Positions 52,184 to 61,797 are shown, numbered from the stretch's first letter. The stretch: DNA of 64,000 nucleotides from Novosphingobium sp. 9U (GCF_902506425.1 NZ_LR732469.1:2093285-2157284), one strand, 5' to 3'. Translations and numbers: made by a program. Notes: generated by a model not told the origin, from the letters alone.

Positions 52184-52882
52184 TCAGCCCAGGTGTTCTG
52201 CCAAGAACGCAGCGGTGCGCTCGTCGGCGAGGGTCGCATTGGCCTCGTCACGACGTGAGCCGATCTCCGCCGCGAAGCCGTGGTCCAGGCCTTCGTAGTC
52301 GTACAGCGTCACCTTGGGGTGATCGTCGAGTCCCTCGTGGATGGCCTTCTGCGCATCCGGACCGACGAAGTGATCCGCCGTCGGAATGTGCAGCATCAGC
52401 GGCTTTGCGATCGCGTGCTTCTCACCCAACATCTGGTCGATCATCACGCCATAGTAGCCCACCGAAGCATCGATGTCGGTGCGCGCGGCGGCCATGTAGG
52501 CGACGCGTCCGCCCATGCAGAAGCCGACCAGTCCGACCTTCGGAACGCCGGCCTCGCGGCGGATCCAGTGGATCACGGCCTCGATATCCCTGATGCCGAG
52601 ATCGAAGTCGTGCTTCATCATGTAGCCGATGGCTTCCTGGAACTGCTCGGGAATGTCAGCGTCCAGCTCGACCCCGGGCTGCTGCCGCCAGAACGTGTCG
52701 GGTGCGACAGCGAGGTAACCCCGATCAGCCCAGTCCTGCGCCTTCTTGCGGATGCCGGCGTCCACGCCGAAGATCTCCTGCTGCACGATTACCGCTCCGC
52801 ACGGCGTACCCTCGGGCTTGATCACCAGAGCAGGGATCTCGCCATCGCCAGCGAGGGTAGGGATCTGGGTGTTCGTCGTCAT
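52184..52882 (-). CDS. Dienelactone hydrolase family protein
   Basis: A 232-residue alpha/beta hydrolase with nucleophile C122 in GFCMGGR, Asp170 in the TAD motif and His201 in YEGLDHGFAAE, the Cys-Asp-His triad of carboxymethylenebutenolidase-type enzymes. In beta-ketoadipate and chlorocatechol pathways it opens dienelactones, but most genome copies have unknown substrate; no catechol genes are nearby. ATG at 52882. Confidence 0.9.
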   Translation of the reverse strand: MTTNTQIPTLAGDGEIPALVIKPEGTPCGAVIVQQEIFGVDAGIRKKAQDWADRGYLAVAPDTFWRQQPGVELDADIPEQFQEAIGYMMKHDFDLGIRDIEAVIHWIRREAGVPKVGLVGFCMGGRVAYMAAARTDIDASVGYYGVMIDQMLGEKHAIAKPLMLHIPTADHFVGPDAQKAIHEGLDDHPKVTLYDYEGLDHGFAAEIGSRRDEANATLADERTAAFLAEHLG

Positions 52883-53003
52883 CGGGCTCTCCTTGATGTG
52901 GCGGCAACGGTCTCACGGTTTGCATGGGATTAGGCGGCTGCAATGGACTTTGCCAAGCGTATGTGTCAGCACGGCAAGAGGAAAGCGACGCAGGAGAGCC
53001 CCG

Positions 53004-53273
53004 ATGAAGGTCAATGTCGAGGTGGACTGCTCGCCGGAAGAGGCGCGCCGCTTTCTGGGTCTTCCCGATGTGACGCGCGCGAACGACGTCTATGTCGATG
53101 CGATCACCAAGGCCATGCAGGGTGTCGGCAATGTCGATCAGCTCCAGGACCTGGCCAAGCAGATGGCGCCTATGGGCCAGTTCGGGCTCAAGCTGTTCCA
53201 GCAATTGATGGAAGGTGGCGCGGCCATGGCGATGTCGAAGCCGGGCAACAACCCGAAGCGCGACGACAGCTGA
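53004..53273 (+). CDS. DUF6489 family protein
   Basis: An 89-residue protein, MKVNVEVDCSPEEARRFLGLPDV then a helical ADVYVDAITKAMQGVGNVDQLQDLAKQ-like stretch and a Gln/Met-rich FGLKLFQQLMEGG end. CAGGAGAG ribosome site before ATG 53004. Found in sphingomonads with unknown role; its Ser-Pro-Glu-Glu-Ala N-terminus recalls polyhydroxyalkanoate or membrane-associated small proteins, but I cannot assign one. 28 bp before mnmE. Confidence 0.75.
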   Translation: MKVNVEVDCSPEEARRFLGLPDVTRANDVYVDAITKAMQGVGNVDQLQDLAKQMAPMGQFGLKLFQQLMEGGAAMAMSKPGNNPKRDDS

Positions 53274-53301
53274 CTCCCGAACGAGCCATGTGAACTGCCG
53301 C

Positions 53302-54582
53302 GTGAGTGACACGATCTTCGCTTTGTCCAGCGGGGCGCCACCGGCCGCGATCGGGATCATGCGGATCAGCGGACCGGAGGCAGCCGCGGCCCTGAAGGCG
53401 ATCGCAAGCGAAGTTCCCAAGCCTCGGTTCGCAAGCGTCCGGCGCTTGCATGATGCGCGCGGTGACCAACTCGATCAGGCATTGGTGCTGTGGTTTCCGG
53501 GGCCCGCAACTGCGACTGGCGAAGACCTCGCCGAACTTCATCTACATGGTGGCCGGGCTATCATTGCGGCGGTAGAGCGTGCCTTGGCCGAGATGCCAGG
53601 CCTGCGTCGCGCCGCGCCTGGAGAGTTCACGCGTCGTGCCTTCGCAAACGGCAGGATCGATCTTGCCGAAGCGGAGGGGCTAGCCGATCTCTTGACGGCC
53701 GAGACCGAACTGCAACGCCGCCATGCCTTGGCTCTCGCAAATGGCAGTCTCTCGTCGCGGGTATACGAATGGCGTGACCGGGTCCTGATGCTATCTGCGC
53801 AGGTGGAGGCGGTGCTCGATTTTGGCGACGAGGATGATGTCTCGGACCTTCCCCCGCGATTCGCGGCGCAGGTGGAAGACACCGCCCGAGAGCTAGACAC
53901 TCTCCTCGTCGCGCCAAAAGCCGAGACTCTGCGCGAAGGGTTCCGCGTTGTGCTGGCAGGTCCACCCAACTCGGGAAAAAGTAGCCTGTTCAATCGTTTG
54001 GTCGGTGACGATGCGGCAATCGCGACACCCGTACCAGGAACCACACGCGATGTGCTGTCTCGGCCCGTAGCAATCGATGGCGTGCCGTTCGTCTTTGTCG
54101 ATACTGCCGGACTGCGGGACGCGACCGATGATACTATCGAGGCAATTGGTATTGAGCGCGCGACACAGGAACTGTCACGTGCCGATCTGGTGCTCTGGAT
54201 GGGTCCAGAGGCGGAAGGGCAGGGCGTTCGCTTGTGGGAAGTAGATAGCTTCGCCGATCTGCCAAAGGATGTGTCGAAAGCTACGCCGCGCCATCGCGTA
54301 TCGGCAGCCACAGGTCAGGGCATCGCCGAGCTGCAGAGCGACCTTGTTACCCTCGCCAGACAGGCGCTGCCGGGACCGAGCGATGTTGCTTTAAACCGGC
54401 GCCAGCGTGAGTTGTTGGAGGATGCATCGGCCGCCTTGCACCAATCATCGACAGTGACAAACCCGTTGCTGATCGCCGAGCTGCTCCGTACGGCTCGCGC
54501 GGCTTTCGACCGCCTGCTAGGGCGCGCGGCGACAGAGGACATGCTCGACACCCTCTTCGGTCGATTCTGCATCGGCAAGTGA
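53302..54582 (+). CDS. mnmE: tRNA uridine-5-carboxymethylaminomethyl modification GTPase MnmE
   Basis: With MnmG modifies the wobble uridine of several tRNAs. 426 residues from GTG 53302: N-terminal MSDTIFALSSGAPPAAIGIM, the formyl-THF-binding domain, GTPase G1 GPPNSGKSS (220-228), switch II DTAG, and C-terminal CIGK (423-426), the catalytic tail. GTG 53290 is a second possible start. The stop is directly followed by parS. Confidence 0.95.
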   Translation: MSDTIFALSSGAPPAAIGIMRISGPEAAAALKAIASEVPKPRFASVRRLHDARGDQLDQALVLWFPGPATATGEDLAELHLHGGRAIIAAVERALAEMPGLRRAAPGEFTRRAFANGRIDLAEAEGLADLLTAETELQRRHALALANGSLSSRVYEWRDRVLMLSAQVEAVLDFGDEDDVSDLPPRFAAQVEDTARELDTLLVAPKAETLREGFRVVLAGPPNSGKSSLFNRLVGDDAAIATPVPGTTRDVLSRPVAIDGVPFVFVDTAGLRDATDDTIEAIGIERATQELSRADLVLWMGPEAEGQGVRLWEVDSFADLPKDVSKATPRHRVSAATGQGIAELQSDLVTLARQALPGPSDVALNRRQRELLEDASAALHQSSTVTNPLLIAELLRTARAAFDRLLGRAATEDMLDTLFGRFCIGK

Positions 54583-54598
54583 TGTTCCACGTGGAACA
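54583..54598. other. parS: parS centromere site 1
   Basis: TGTTCCACGTGGAACA, a perfect 16-bp palindrome identical to the alphaproteobacterial parS consensus. Starts immediately after the mnmE stop (54582) and lies before mnmG. ParB loads here and spreads; parA and parB are 2.5 kb downstream. Confidence 0.93.
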
Positions 54599-54643
54599 AG
54601 CATGCGCTTTGACCAGAGCGGAGCGCTGAGTTAAAAGCCAGCC

Positions 54644-56494
54644 ATGCACACATACGATATCGTAGTCGTCGGCGGCGGACATGCCGGCTGCGAAGCGGCC
54701 GCTGTCGCGGCTCGCATGGGAGCACGCGTCGCCCTCATCAACTTCGATCTGAAAACAATCGGCGCGATGAGTTGCAATCCGGCGATTGGCGGTCTCGGCA
54801 AGGGCCATCTCGTGCGTGAGGTCGATGCCTTTGACGGTCTGATCGCACGCGCTGCTGACGCCGCCGCAATCCACTATCGTATGCTCAACCGCTCGAAGGG
54901 GAGTGCCGTTCAGGGCCCGCGTGTCCAGGCCGACCGTGTCTTGTTCAAGGCCGCTATTCAAAACCAGCTGCGTGCGACCAAGGACCTTGATCTGATTGAG
55001 GGTGAAGTCGCAGCGCTGCGGATCGAACATGGCACGGTTCGAGGAATTGAACTCGCCGATGGGCAGGTAATCGACGCGGCTGCGACGATCCTATGCACGG
55101 GAACGTTCTTGGGGGGCACGCTCTTCCGGGGTGAAGAACGCCTGGAAGGAGGCCGTATAGGCGAGGCCTCAGCGCATCGTCTCGCCAGGCAACTGCGCGA
55201 TTATGCACTGCCGATGGCGCGGCTCAAGACAGGCACACCGCCACGTCTTGATGCTCGGACGATCGACTGGTCACGCTTGGCTGAACAACCATCCGATGCG
55301 GAGCCTTGGACGATGTCGGCCATGATTCGCCACAGGACCAATCCGCAGGTGTTCTGCGCGATCACTCGCACTACGCCGCAAACGCATGATGTGATCCGCG
55401 CGAATCTGCATCGGTCACCCCTGTTCAGCGGAGCGATCGGCGCGAGGGGGCCGCGCTACTGCCCCTCGATCGAGGACAAGATCCACCGCTTTGCCGATCG
55501 GGATGGGCACCAGGTCTTCCTGGAACCGGAGGGCCTGCAGACGCACATGGTCTATCCCAACGGCATCAGCACCTCGCTTCCGAGCGACGTGCAATTGCAG
55601 ATGCTGCGCACGATCGAAGGCTTGGAGCAGGTCGAGATGGCGGTGCCGGGCTATGCCGTCGAATACGATCATATCGATCCGCGCGCGTTGCGCTCCACGC
55701 TTGAATTGAAAGACTTACCCGGCCTCTATTGCGCCGGCCAGATCAACGGCACAACCGGCTATGAAGAGGCAGCGGGGCAGGGGCTTGTCGCCGGCATGAG
55801 TGCGGCATGCGCGGTACTCGACCGAGACTTGCCCGCGATCGATCGTTCGAACAGCTACCTTGCGGTGATGATCGATGATCTCACACTGCAAGGTGTCAGT
55901 GAGCCTTACCGCATGCTCACTGCCCGGGCCGAGTACCGGCTACGCCTGCGCGCGAACAATGCTTCCACCCGCCTGACCGACATTGCAAAGAACATCGGCG
56001 CTGTTGGCCAAGAGCGGGCGACATGGTTCGATAAGCGGAAGCAGCACCAAGCGCACGTTGAGAGGCAATTGACGGAGGCGGTCACCGGAGTTGATCTCGC
56101 TGCGGAGGGGTTGCCGGTGCGGTCAGACCTGGGCGCCATGCCACTTCGTGAGTGGATGCGCTTCGATGGTGTGGATCTGACGTCCGTAGCCAAATGGCTG
56201 CCTAGCATTCCAATCTGTGACGGTAACCTGTTGGAGGAGATTGGCGAAGATCTTGCCTATGCTCCTTATCTTGAGAGGCAAGAGCGCGAACTCCGCGATC
56301 TTCGTGCGAGTGAGGCACTACGGCTTGAAGATGCTTTTCCCTACGCTGAGGTTCCGGGTCTCTCGAACGAGATGGTGGAACGTCTCTCCCGTGTTCGGCC
56401 GGAGACGCTTGCAGCGGCAGGACGGGTTCCCGGAGTCACGCCCGCGGCGCTGTCGGCCTTGCTGGTCCATGCGCGACGGAAGGTCGCAGCATGA
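54644..56494 (+). CDS. mnmG: tRNA uridine-5-carboxymethylaminomethyl modification enzyme MnmG
   Basis: FAD-dependent partner of MnmE. 616 residues: [10 protein letters not shown] (10-19, FAD), [35 protein letters not shown], and the C-terminal helical domain with [18 protein letters not shown]. Standard length. The stop overlaps the rsmG start by 4 bp (ATGA). Confidence 0.97.
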   Translation: MHTYDIVVVGGGHAGCEAAAVAARMGARVALINFDLKTIGAMSCNPAIGGLGKGHLVREVDAFDGLIARAADAAAIHYRMLNRSKGSAVQGPRVQADRVLFKAAIQNQLRATKDLDLIEGEVAALRIEHGTVRGIELADGQVIDAAATILCTGTFLGGTLFRGEERLEGGRIGEASAHRLARQLRDYALPMARLKTGTPPRLDARTIDWSRLAEQPSDAEPWTMSAMIRHRTNPQVFCAITRTTPQTHDVIRANLHRSPLFSGAIGARGPRYCPSIEDKIHRFADRDGHQVFLEPEGLQTHMVYPNGISTSLPSDVQLQMLRTIEGLEQVEMAVPGYAVEYDHIDPRALRSTLELKDLPGLYCAGQINGTTGYEEAAGQGLVAGMSAACAVLDRDLPAIDRSNSYLAVMIDDLTLQGVSEPYRMLTARAEYRLRLRANNASTRLTDIAKNIGAVGQERATWFDKRKQHQAHVERQLTEAVTGVDLAAEGLPVRSDLGAMPLREWMRFDGVDLTSVAKWLPSIPICDGNLLEEIGEDLAYAPYLERQERELRDLRASEALRLEDAFPYAEVPGLSNEMVERLSRVRPETLAAAGRVPGVTPAALSALLVHARRKVAA

Positions 56495-57120
56495 GTGAGG
56501 ATGAGGCGCAGGAGACGGTCGCAACTATGGCGACCGATTCCGCGCAGATGGAAATGCTCTCGCGTTTTGTCGATCTGCTGGTGGAGGAGAACGAGCGTCA
56601 GAACGTTGTAGCGCGGGCTACTCTGCCACTAATTTGGGAGCGGCACATCCTCGACAGTGCACAGCTTCTCCATCATGTTCCACGTGAAACATCGACTTGG
56701 CTTGACCTCGGAACCGGCGCCGGCTTCCCAGGGCTTATCATCGCCACACTCAGGCCCAATTGGAAAGTCACCCTTGTCGAGTCGCGGACAAGACGCGTTC
56801 AGTGGCTCGCACGAGCAGTGAACGAACTGCAACTCGCTAACGTGGTGATCGAAGGTCGTCGGCTGGAACTTGTCGACACAAGCCCATCCGACGTGATCTC
56901 GGCACGTGCATTCGCTCCATTGACCGATCTGCTCAAGTTATCCGCGCGCTTTTCGACAGCGGCTACATACTGGGTCTTGCCGAAAGGAAGGTCCGCAGCG
57001 CAAGAAGTGCATGACCTTCACGGATGGCAGCATGCGTTCCACGTGGAACAATCAATGACAGATCCCGAGTCTGGGATAGTTGTCGGTCACTTGTATGGCC
57101 GGAAAGGCGCCGCAGCATGA
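56491..57120 (+). CDS. rsmG: 16S rRNA m7G527 methyltransferase RsmG
   Basis: Methylates G527 of 16S rRNA. 209 residues: [26 protein letters not shown] (SAM), [24 protein letters not shown]. Overlaps mnmG and parA by ATGA. Contains two parS sites (56676 and 57035) inside the reading frame, so its codons are constrained by the centromere. Confidence 0.95.
   Translation: MSEDEAQETVATMATDSAQMEMLSRFVDLLVEENERQNVVARATLPLIWERHILDSAQLLHHVPRETSTWLDLGTGAGFPGLIIATLRPNWKVTLVESRTRRVQWLARAVNELQLANVVIEGRRLELVDTSPSDVISARAFAPLTDLLKLSARFSTAATYWVLPKGRSAAQEVHDLHGWQHAFHVEQSMTDPESGIVVGHLYGRKGAAA
56676..56691. other. parS: parS centromere site 2 (inside rsmG)
   Basis: TGTTCCACGTGAAACA, 15 of 16 positions match the palindromic consensus (one A/G change). 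Read in rsmG as HVPRET. Confidence 0.88.
57035..57050. other. parS: parS centromere site 3 (inside rsmG)
   Basis: CGTTCCACGTGGAACA, 15 of 16 positions. Read in rsmG as FHVEQ, a different frame from site 2. It lies 67 bp before the parA start. Confidence 0.88.
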
Positions 57121-57893
57121 TCCGCATCGCTATCGCCAATCAGAAGGGCGGAGTGGGCAAGACGACCACCGCGATCAACGTTTCGACCGCGCTGGCGGCG
57201 ACGGGATGGAAGACCCTGCTCATCGACCTCGACCCGCAAGGTAACGCGTCAACGGGCATCGGGGTAGGAGCTTCGCAACGCGAGCGGTCGAGCTACGACG
57301 TACTCGTGGATCAAGCTTCTCTCGAAAGCTGCATCATGCCCACGCCGATTCCCAAGCTGGACTTGTGCCCGGCCACAGTGGATCTGTCCGGCGCCGAAGT
57401 GGAATTGGTCGGCGCCGAGGATCGCGCCTATCGTTTGCAAAAGGCGCTGAGGCCCGATCTCGGCTACGATGTTTGCCTGATCGACTGCCCACCATCCTTG
57501 GGCCTGCTGACCCTGAACGCGATGACGGCGGCCGATACGCTGCTCGTACCTCTGCAATGCGAATTCTTCGCCCTCGAAGGGCTGAGCCAATTGCTGACGA
57601 CGGTCGAGCGGGTGCAGCAGCGGTTCAACGCCGATCTCGGCATCATCGGCATTGCGCTCACCATGTTCGATCGACGCAATCGCTTGACCGATCAGGTCGC
57701 CGAGGATGTGCGCTCGTGCCTGGGGAAGCTGGTGTTCGAAACGACGATCCCGCGTAATGTGCGCTTGTCCGAGGCGCCGAGCCATGGCGTACCGGCGCTG
57801 ATCTATGATCACGCCTGTGCAGGGAGCCGGGCTTACATCGCGCTCGCTAGGGAGCTGATTACGCGCTTGCCTGAAGAGAGGAAGGCCGCATGA
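57117..57893 (+). CDS. parA: Chromosome-partitioning ATPase ParA
   Basis: Walker-type ATPase forming dynamic gradients that move ParB-parS. 258 residues from ATG 57117: deviant Walker A KGGVGKTT (10-17), DLDPQGNAST, LIDCPPSLG and a C-terminal ALIYDHACAGS. Overlaps rsmG (ATGA) and parB (4 bp). A frame reaching 57024 is open but lies within rsmG. Confidence 0.97.
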   Translation: MIRIAIANQKGGVGKTTTAINVSTALAATGWKTLLIDLDPQGNASTGIGVGASQRERSSYDVLVDQASLESCIMPTPIPKLDLCPATVDLSGAEVELVGAEDRAYRLQKALRPDLGYDVCLIDCPPSLGLLTLNAMTAADTLLVPLQCEFFALEGLSQLLTTVERVQQRFNADLGIIGIALTMFDRRNRLTDQVAEDVRSCLGKLVFETTIPRNVRLSEAPSHGVPALIYDHACAGSRAYIALARELITRLPEERKAA

Positions 57894-58840
57894 GCGAGGA
57901 AGTCGGTGTGACGACCGCACCGGTCGCCAAGTCCAAGGCCAAGGGCCTGGGCCGTGGGCTGGGAGCACTGCTCGGTGAGACGCGGCGAGAGGAGCCGGTT
58001 GCGACGGGCGCAAGTTCACCCGCAAGCGACGAACCCAGATCGCCGGGGCTGGCGCTTCTCCCGGTGGCCTTGATATCGCCCGATCCTCAGCAGCCGCGCC
58101 GTCATTTCGATGAGGACGCGCTGGACGAACTGGCAGCATCGATCGCGCAGCGGGGAGTGATCCAGCCAGTCGTCGTTCGCGCGCTAGACCAAGGCCGCTA
58201 TCAACTCGTTGCCGGTGAGCGGCGCTGGAGAGCAGCGCAGAAGGCGCAGCTGCACGAGATCCCGGCGCTCATCCGCGACCTAAGTGACCGCGATGTCATG
58301 GCGCTGGCTCTCATCGAAAACCTGCAGCGCGAGGACCTTAATCCGATCGAGGAGGCCCGAGCTTACCACCGGCTGGCCGAGAGCGAGGGGCTCACTCAGG
58401 CCGAGATCGCCAAGATGGTCGACAAGAGCCGCAGCCACGTGGCGAACCTGCAGCGGCTGCTGGCTCTGCCTGAAACGGTGATGGACCTGGTCGAGCGAGG
58501 TTCGCTGTCGATGGGTCATGCACGCGCGCTGATCGGCTCAGACGATGCCGAAGAGATTGCGCAAGCGGCCGTTGCTAAGCAGATGTCCGTGCGCGAGGTC
58601 GAAAAGCTGATCCGCCGCAAGTCCAAGGGCGAGGCTGCGCCGCGCCGCGCGCGCACTGCCCGCAACTCGAGCGACGATGCCGACATCGTCGCCGTCCAGG
58701 GGCATCTTGAAGAATTTCTTGGCTTGCCTGTCCGTATCCAGAGTGACGCCGATCCGAAATCGGGGCTCGTCACGATCAAGTATACGACCTTGGACCAACT
58801 CGACTTGATCTGTCAAAGACTGACCGGTGGCTCGATCTAA
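57890..58840 (+). CDS. parB: Chromosome-partitioning protein ParB
   Basis: CTP-dependent parS-binding clamp. 316 residues: KGLGRGLGALLGE at the start, box with GERRWRAAQKAQ and LIENLQREDLNPIEEARAYHRL, helix-turn-helix TQAEIAKMVDKSRSHVANLQRLL, and a C-terminal dimerisation domain. Overlaps parA by ATGA. A hairpin spans the stop codon. Confidence 0.97.
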   Translation: MSEEVGVTTAPVAKSKAKGLGRGLGALLGETRREEPVATGASSPASDEPRSPGLALLPVALISPDPQQPRRHFDEDALDELAASIAQRGVIQPVVVRALDQGRYQLVAGERRWRAAQKAQLHEIPALIRDLSDRDVMALALIENLQREDLNPIEEARAYHRLAESEGLTQAEIAKMVDKSRSHVANLQRLLALPETVMDLVERGSLSMGHARALIGSDDAEEIAQAAVAKQMSVREVEKLIRRKSKGEAAPRRARTARNSSDDADIVAVQGHLEEFLGLPVRIQSDADPKSGLVTIKYTTLDQLDLICQRLTGGSI

Positions 58841-58849
58841 GCCACCGGT
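58823..58849 (+). terminator. Hairpin at parB end
   Basis: ACCGGTGGC (58823-58831) pairs with GCCACCGGT (58841-58849) across a 9-base loop containing the parB stop (58838-58840). Followed by GGTTGTACTAATG, no T-run; plausible weak terminator. Confidence 0.5.
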
Positions 58850-58874
58850 GGTTGTACTAATGTGATTAGTAACG

Positions 58875-59624
58875 TTACTTGATCATGACCCGCTTGTCGG
58901 GAACGATCTTGACGCGCTTGTCCGGTACGATCTTCACGCGCTTGTCGCGAACGTAGCGACGAGCGCGCGGACGGACCGGCACATCTTCGTAAACGTATTC
59001 GACTGTTTCGGTGCACTGCGGCGCCGCCTGCACGGGGACCATCATGACCGGTGCGCCGTTGCAGCATCCGCCGGTATAAGCATAGCCGGGAGCATAAGCC
59101 GGCGCGTAGCCAGGGTAGGCGTAGCCGCCATAGCCCGGCTGCGGATAGCTGGCGGTGTAGCGGGCATAGTAGTCGTCGAGATAGGCTTCGCACTCGTCGC
59201 GCGCGCGCCCTCGATCCTCGGCACGGTCGATCGCCGCGCCAGCCACGGCACCGACAGCCGCTCCGGCGACCGTACCCACGGTGCGATTGCCGCGCCCGGC
59301 GATCCGGTTGCCGGCGACTCCCCCAACGACGCCGCCGATCACGGCACCACCCAGGCCATCGTCGCGCGCGGAGACACGCTGGCGGCAATCGGCGAGCCAC
59401 GCGTCGCGGGCCCTGGGATCGTAGTTCGGCGCGCGATAATCAGGCCGGCGAGGGTCGGGGTAGGGCGGGGCCGAGGCTTCGGGCGGCGGCGCCTCGCCAT
59501 ACCAGCTGCCGTTGTGCCAGCCCGAGGGCTGATCGCGATGCGAGTCGGCGAACGCAGGTGAGGTGCCAACCGCCAGCATCGCTGCGGCCGTCAGCATGCG
59601 TGACAGAGGATAAGCGAGCGCCAT
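58875..59624 (-). CDS. Glycine-zipper envelope protein
   Basis: A 249-residue exported protein from ATG 59624 (AAAGGA site) with signal peptide ending PAFADSH, an aromatic Pro-rich segment, then a glycine-zipper core (DDGLGGAVIGGVVGGVAGNRI, VGTVAGAAVGAVAGAAI; about 92-128), a Tyr/Gly-rich stretch (YPGYAPAYAPGYA) and C-terminal near-perfect repeats RVKIVPDK. Resembles Rick_17kDa/glycine-zipper 2TM proteins, which sit in the envelope. Convergent with parB. Confidence 0.82.
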   Translation of the reverse strand: MALAYPLSRMLTAAAMLAVGTSPAFADSHRDQPSGWHNGSWYGEAPPPEASAPPYPDPRRPDYRAPNYDPRARDAWLADCRQRVSARDDGLGGAVIGGVVGGVAGNRIAGRGNRTVGTVAGAAVGAVAGAAIDRAEDRGRARDECEAYLDDYYARYTASYPQPGYGGYAYPGYAPAYAPGYAYTGGCCNGAPVMMVPVQAAPQCTETVEYVYEDVPVRPRARRYVRDKRVKIVPDKRVKIVPDKRVMIK

Positions 59625-59778
59625 GCGCAGTCCTTTCGCGTTCGTCGGGTGCCGGGTCATTCGGCATTAACGCGAAATTTAGCATCTTAGCTCGTTGTAG
59701 ACCAAGGCTATGGCCTGCTCATTGCAGGTCTGTGCCGATTTGGAGCAGGCGCAAAGCCCAGCGCTAAAAGGGGAAGCG

Positions 59779-60261
59779 CTAAAGGAATGTCGCCGCAACG
59801 CGGGCGACGAGCTCGATCCCCGCTGCGTCTTCCTCGTCGAAGCGAGCGAGTTCGGGACTGTCGAGGTCGATCACGGCTCTGACCTGCCCATGGACCATGA
59901 CCGGCACCACCAGTTCGGAGCGGCTTTCGGCATCGCAGGCGATGTGCCCTGGGAAGGCGTGTACATCCTGCACCAGCTGAGTCGCTCCGCCGGCTGCCGC
60001 GGTGCCACACACGCCCTGACCGATGGGGATGCGGATGCAGGCCGGCTTGCCGATGAAGGGCCCCAGCACCAGCTCGCCATCCACGGCGCGGTAGAAGCCG
60101 GCCCAGTTCAGTCGGGGAACCGACATCCAGATCAGCGCAGCCAAGTTGGCCATGTTGGCGACCGGATCACGCTCTCCTTCCACCAGTGCGGCGGCGGAAC
60201 GGGCCAATGCGGCATAGGCGAGGGGCTTCGGAAGGTCGGTGTCGGGAGCGATGTCGAACAT
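59779..60261 (-). CDS. Free methionine-(R)-sulfoxide reductase (GAF domain)
   Basis: A 160-residue GAF-domain enzyme reducing free Met-R-SO with thioredoxin. It carries the three cysteines of fRMsr: C in GKPACIRI, C in GQGVCGTAAA and C in HIACDAES, in the typical order. ATG at 60261 (MFDIAPDTDLPKP). Divergent from the sorbosone-type gene. A longer upstream frame overlaps that gene and is spurious. Confidence 0.88.
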   Translation of the reverse strand: MFDIAPDTDLPKPLAYAALARSAAALVEGERDPVANMANLAALIWMSVPRLNWAGFYRAVDGELVLGPFIGKPACIRIPIGQGVCGTAAAGGATQLVQDVHAFPGHIACDAESRSELVVPVMVHGQVRAVIDLDSPELARFDEEDAAGIELVARVAATFL

Positions 60262-60321
60262 CCGCGCGACATAGCCCGCTCGGCGGTTGTCGCCTAGGGC
60301 GCGCCGGACTATCTCGATGGC

Positions 60322-61797
60322 ATGAAAAGCTGGCAGCGCACGGCGCTCATCGTTCTGGTCGTCATCGTCCTCCTGGTGGCGGCACTCTTCGCCTACCTCA
60401 ACTTCGCCCATCGCTCGGACCGGGACCCGGCCGCGACAACCGGCGTCGATCCGGTCCTGGTCGAGCCCGCTGCGCAGACGCTGCCGAGCGTCAGCCTGGC
60501 CAAGCCCTCGGGCTGGGGAGACGATCTGGCGCCGCAAGCCGTGCAAGGCCTCGTCGTCAGCCGCTTTGCCAGCGGCCTGGATCACCCGCGCACGCTGCTG
60601 ACGCTGCCCAATGGAGACGTGCTGGCGGCACTCACCAATGCGCCGGCGAGCGGGCGTCAGGGCGGCATCACCGGATTTTTCATGAAGCTGTTCATGGGCC
60701 GCGTCGGTGCGGCGGATCCGTCTCCCGACACGATCGTACTGCTGCGCGATGCCGCCGGTGACGGCAAGGCGGAGACGCGCTCGGTGTTCCGCCAGGCCGA
60801 CATGCACTCTCCCTCCGGCATGGCTTACGGCAACGGCAAGCTCTACATCGCCAACCACAACGCCGTGCTGGAGTTCGCCTTCACTCCGGGCGAGACCAAG
60901 CTGGTCGGCAAGCCGAAGCAGCTGATGGAGCTGCCGGGCGGGGGCAACCACTGGATGCGCAACCTGCTGCTGAGTCCCGATGGCGCACACCTGTACGCGG
61001 CTGTCGGTTCGGCCACGAATATCGCCGACAACGGCATGGAGGCCGAAACCGGGCGTGCGGCGATCTGGGAGATCGACACTGCGACCGGCCGCCGCCGCCA
61101 GTACGCGGCAGGCATGCGCAACCCGAATGGCATGGACTGGAACCCTTCGACCGCCGAGATGTGGGCGGTGGTGCAGGAGCGCGACATGCTCGGCCCCGAT
61201 CTGGTGCCGGACTACCTCACCAACGTGCCGGTGGGCGCGCAGTACGGTTGGCCGTGGGTCTACTGGAAGGACAAGTTCGACGAGCGCGTGACCTGGCCGA
61301 TGGACACCTACATGCTCGAATACACCCGCAAGCCCGAGTATGCGATGGGCGCGCATACCGCCGTGCTGGGGCTCAAGTTCGCTGGTGCCGGCAATCGGCT
61401 GGGGGACAAGTTCGAGAACGGCGCATTCGTCGCTCGCCATGGTTCGTGGAACCGCAAGCCGCCGTCCGGTTACGACGTGGTCTTCGTGCCGTTCGACGCC
61501 AATGGCAATCCGCGCGGCAAGCCTCTTGAGGTGCTGACCGGCTTCCTCGAGAAGGGCGGCGACAAGGCGCATGGGCGACCGGTGTGGCTCGCCTTCGACA
61601 AGGCGGGCGGGCTGCTGGTCAGCGATGACACCGGCGGCGTGATCTGGCGTGTGATCGCGCCGGGAGCTGCTCCCTCCGCGGGCCCTCGCGCGGTTGTCAC
61701 CAAGCACATGGAGCCGTCGAAGGAACTGGTCGATCCCACGCAGCCGCGCGGATCGCAGGCGAACTTCAAAGCCGGGCCCGACCGCCTGCTGCCCTGA
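60322..61797 (+). CDS. PQQ-dependent sugar dehydrogenase-like (sorbosone dehydrogenase family)
   Basis: A 491-residue exported protein with an N-terminal signal anchor (about 8-28) and a beta-propeller of the glucose/sorbosone dehydrogenase family: LDHPRTLLTLPNGDVLAAL, SPSGMAYGNGKLYIANHN, AAGMRNPNGMDWNPSTAEMW, and FVARHGSWNRKPPSGY. Members oxidise sugars with PQQ; some are not enzymes. No PQQ synthesis genes here. Follows the fRMsr gene divergently (60 bp). Confidence 0.87.
   Translation: MKSWQRTALIVLVVIVLLVAALFAYLNFAHRSDRDPAATTGVDPVLVEPAAQTLPSVSLAKPSGWGDDLAPQAVQGLVVSRFASGLDHPRTLLTLPNGDVLAALTNAPASGRQGGITGFFMKLFMGRVGAADPSPDTIVLLRDAAGDGKAETRSVFRQADMHSPSGMAYGNGKLYIANHNAVLEFAFTPGETKLVGKPKQLMELPGGGNHWMRNLLLSPDGAHLYAAVGSATNIADNGMEAETGRAAIWEIDTATGRRRQYAAGMRNPNGMDWNPSTAEMWAVVQERDMLGPDLVPDYLTNVPVGAQYGWPWVYWKDKFDERVTWPMDTYMLEYTRKPEYAMGAHTAVLGLKFAGAGNRLGDKFENGAFVARHGSWNRKPPSGYDVVFVPFDANGNPRGKPLEVLTGFLEKGGDKAHGRPVWLAFDKAGGLLVSDDTGGVIWRVIAPGAAPSAGPRAVVTKHMEPSKELVDPTQPRGSQANFKAGPDRLLP

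Noticed and set aside
58850..58876. CTAATGTGATTAG and GTAACGTTAC palindromes after parB as a parS-like or regulatory site
   Set aside because: They do not match parS and lie between convergent genes; probably incidental or part of transcript-end structure.
59779..61707. A 642-residue minus-strand frame extending the GAF protein
   Set aside because: The extension is antisense to the propeller gene; the GAF family starts at MFDIAPDTD.
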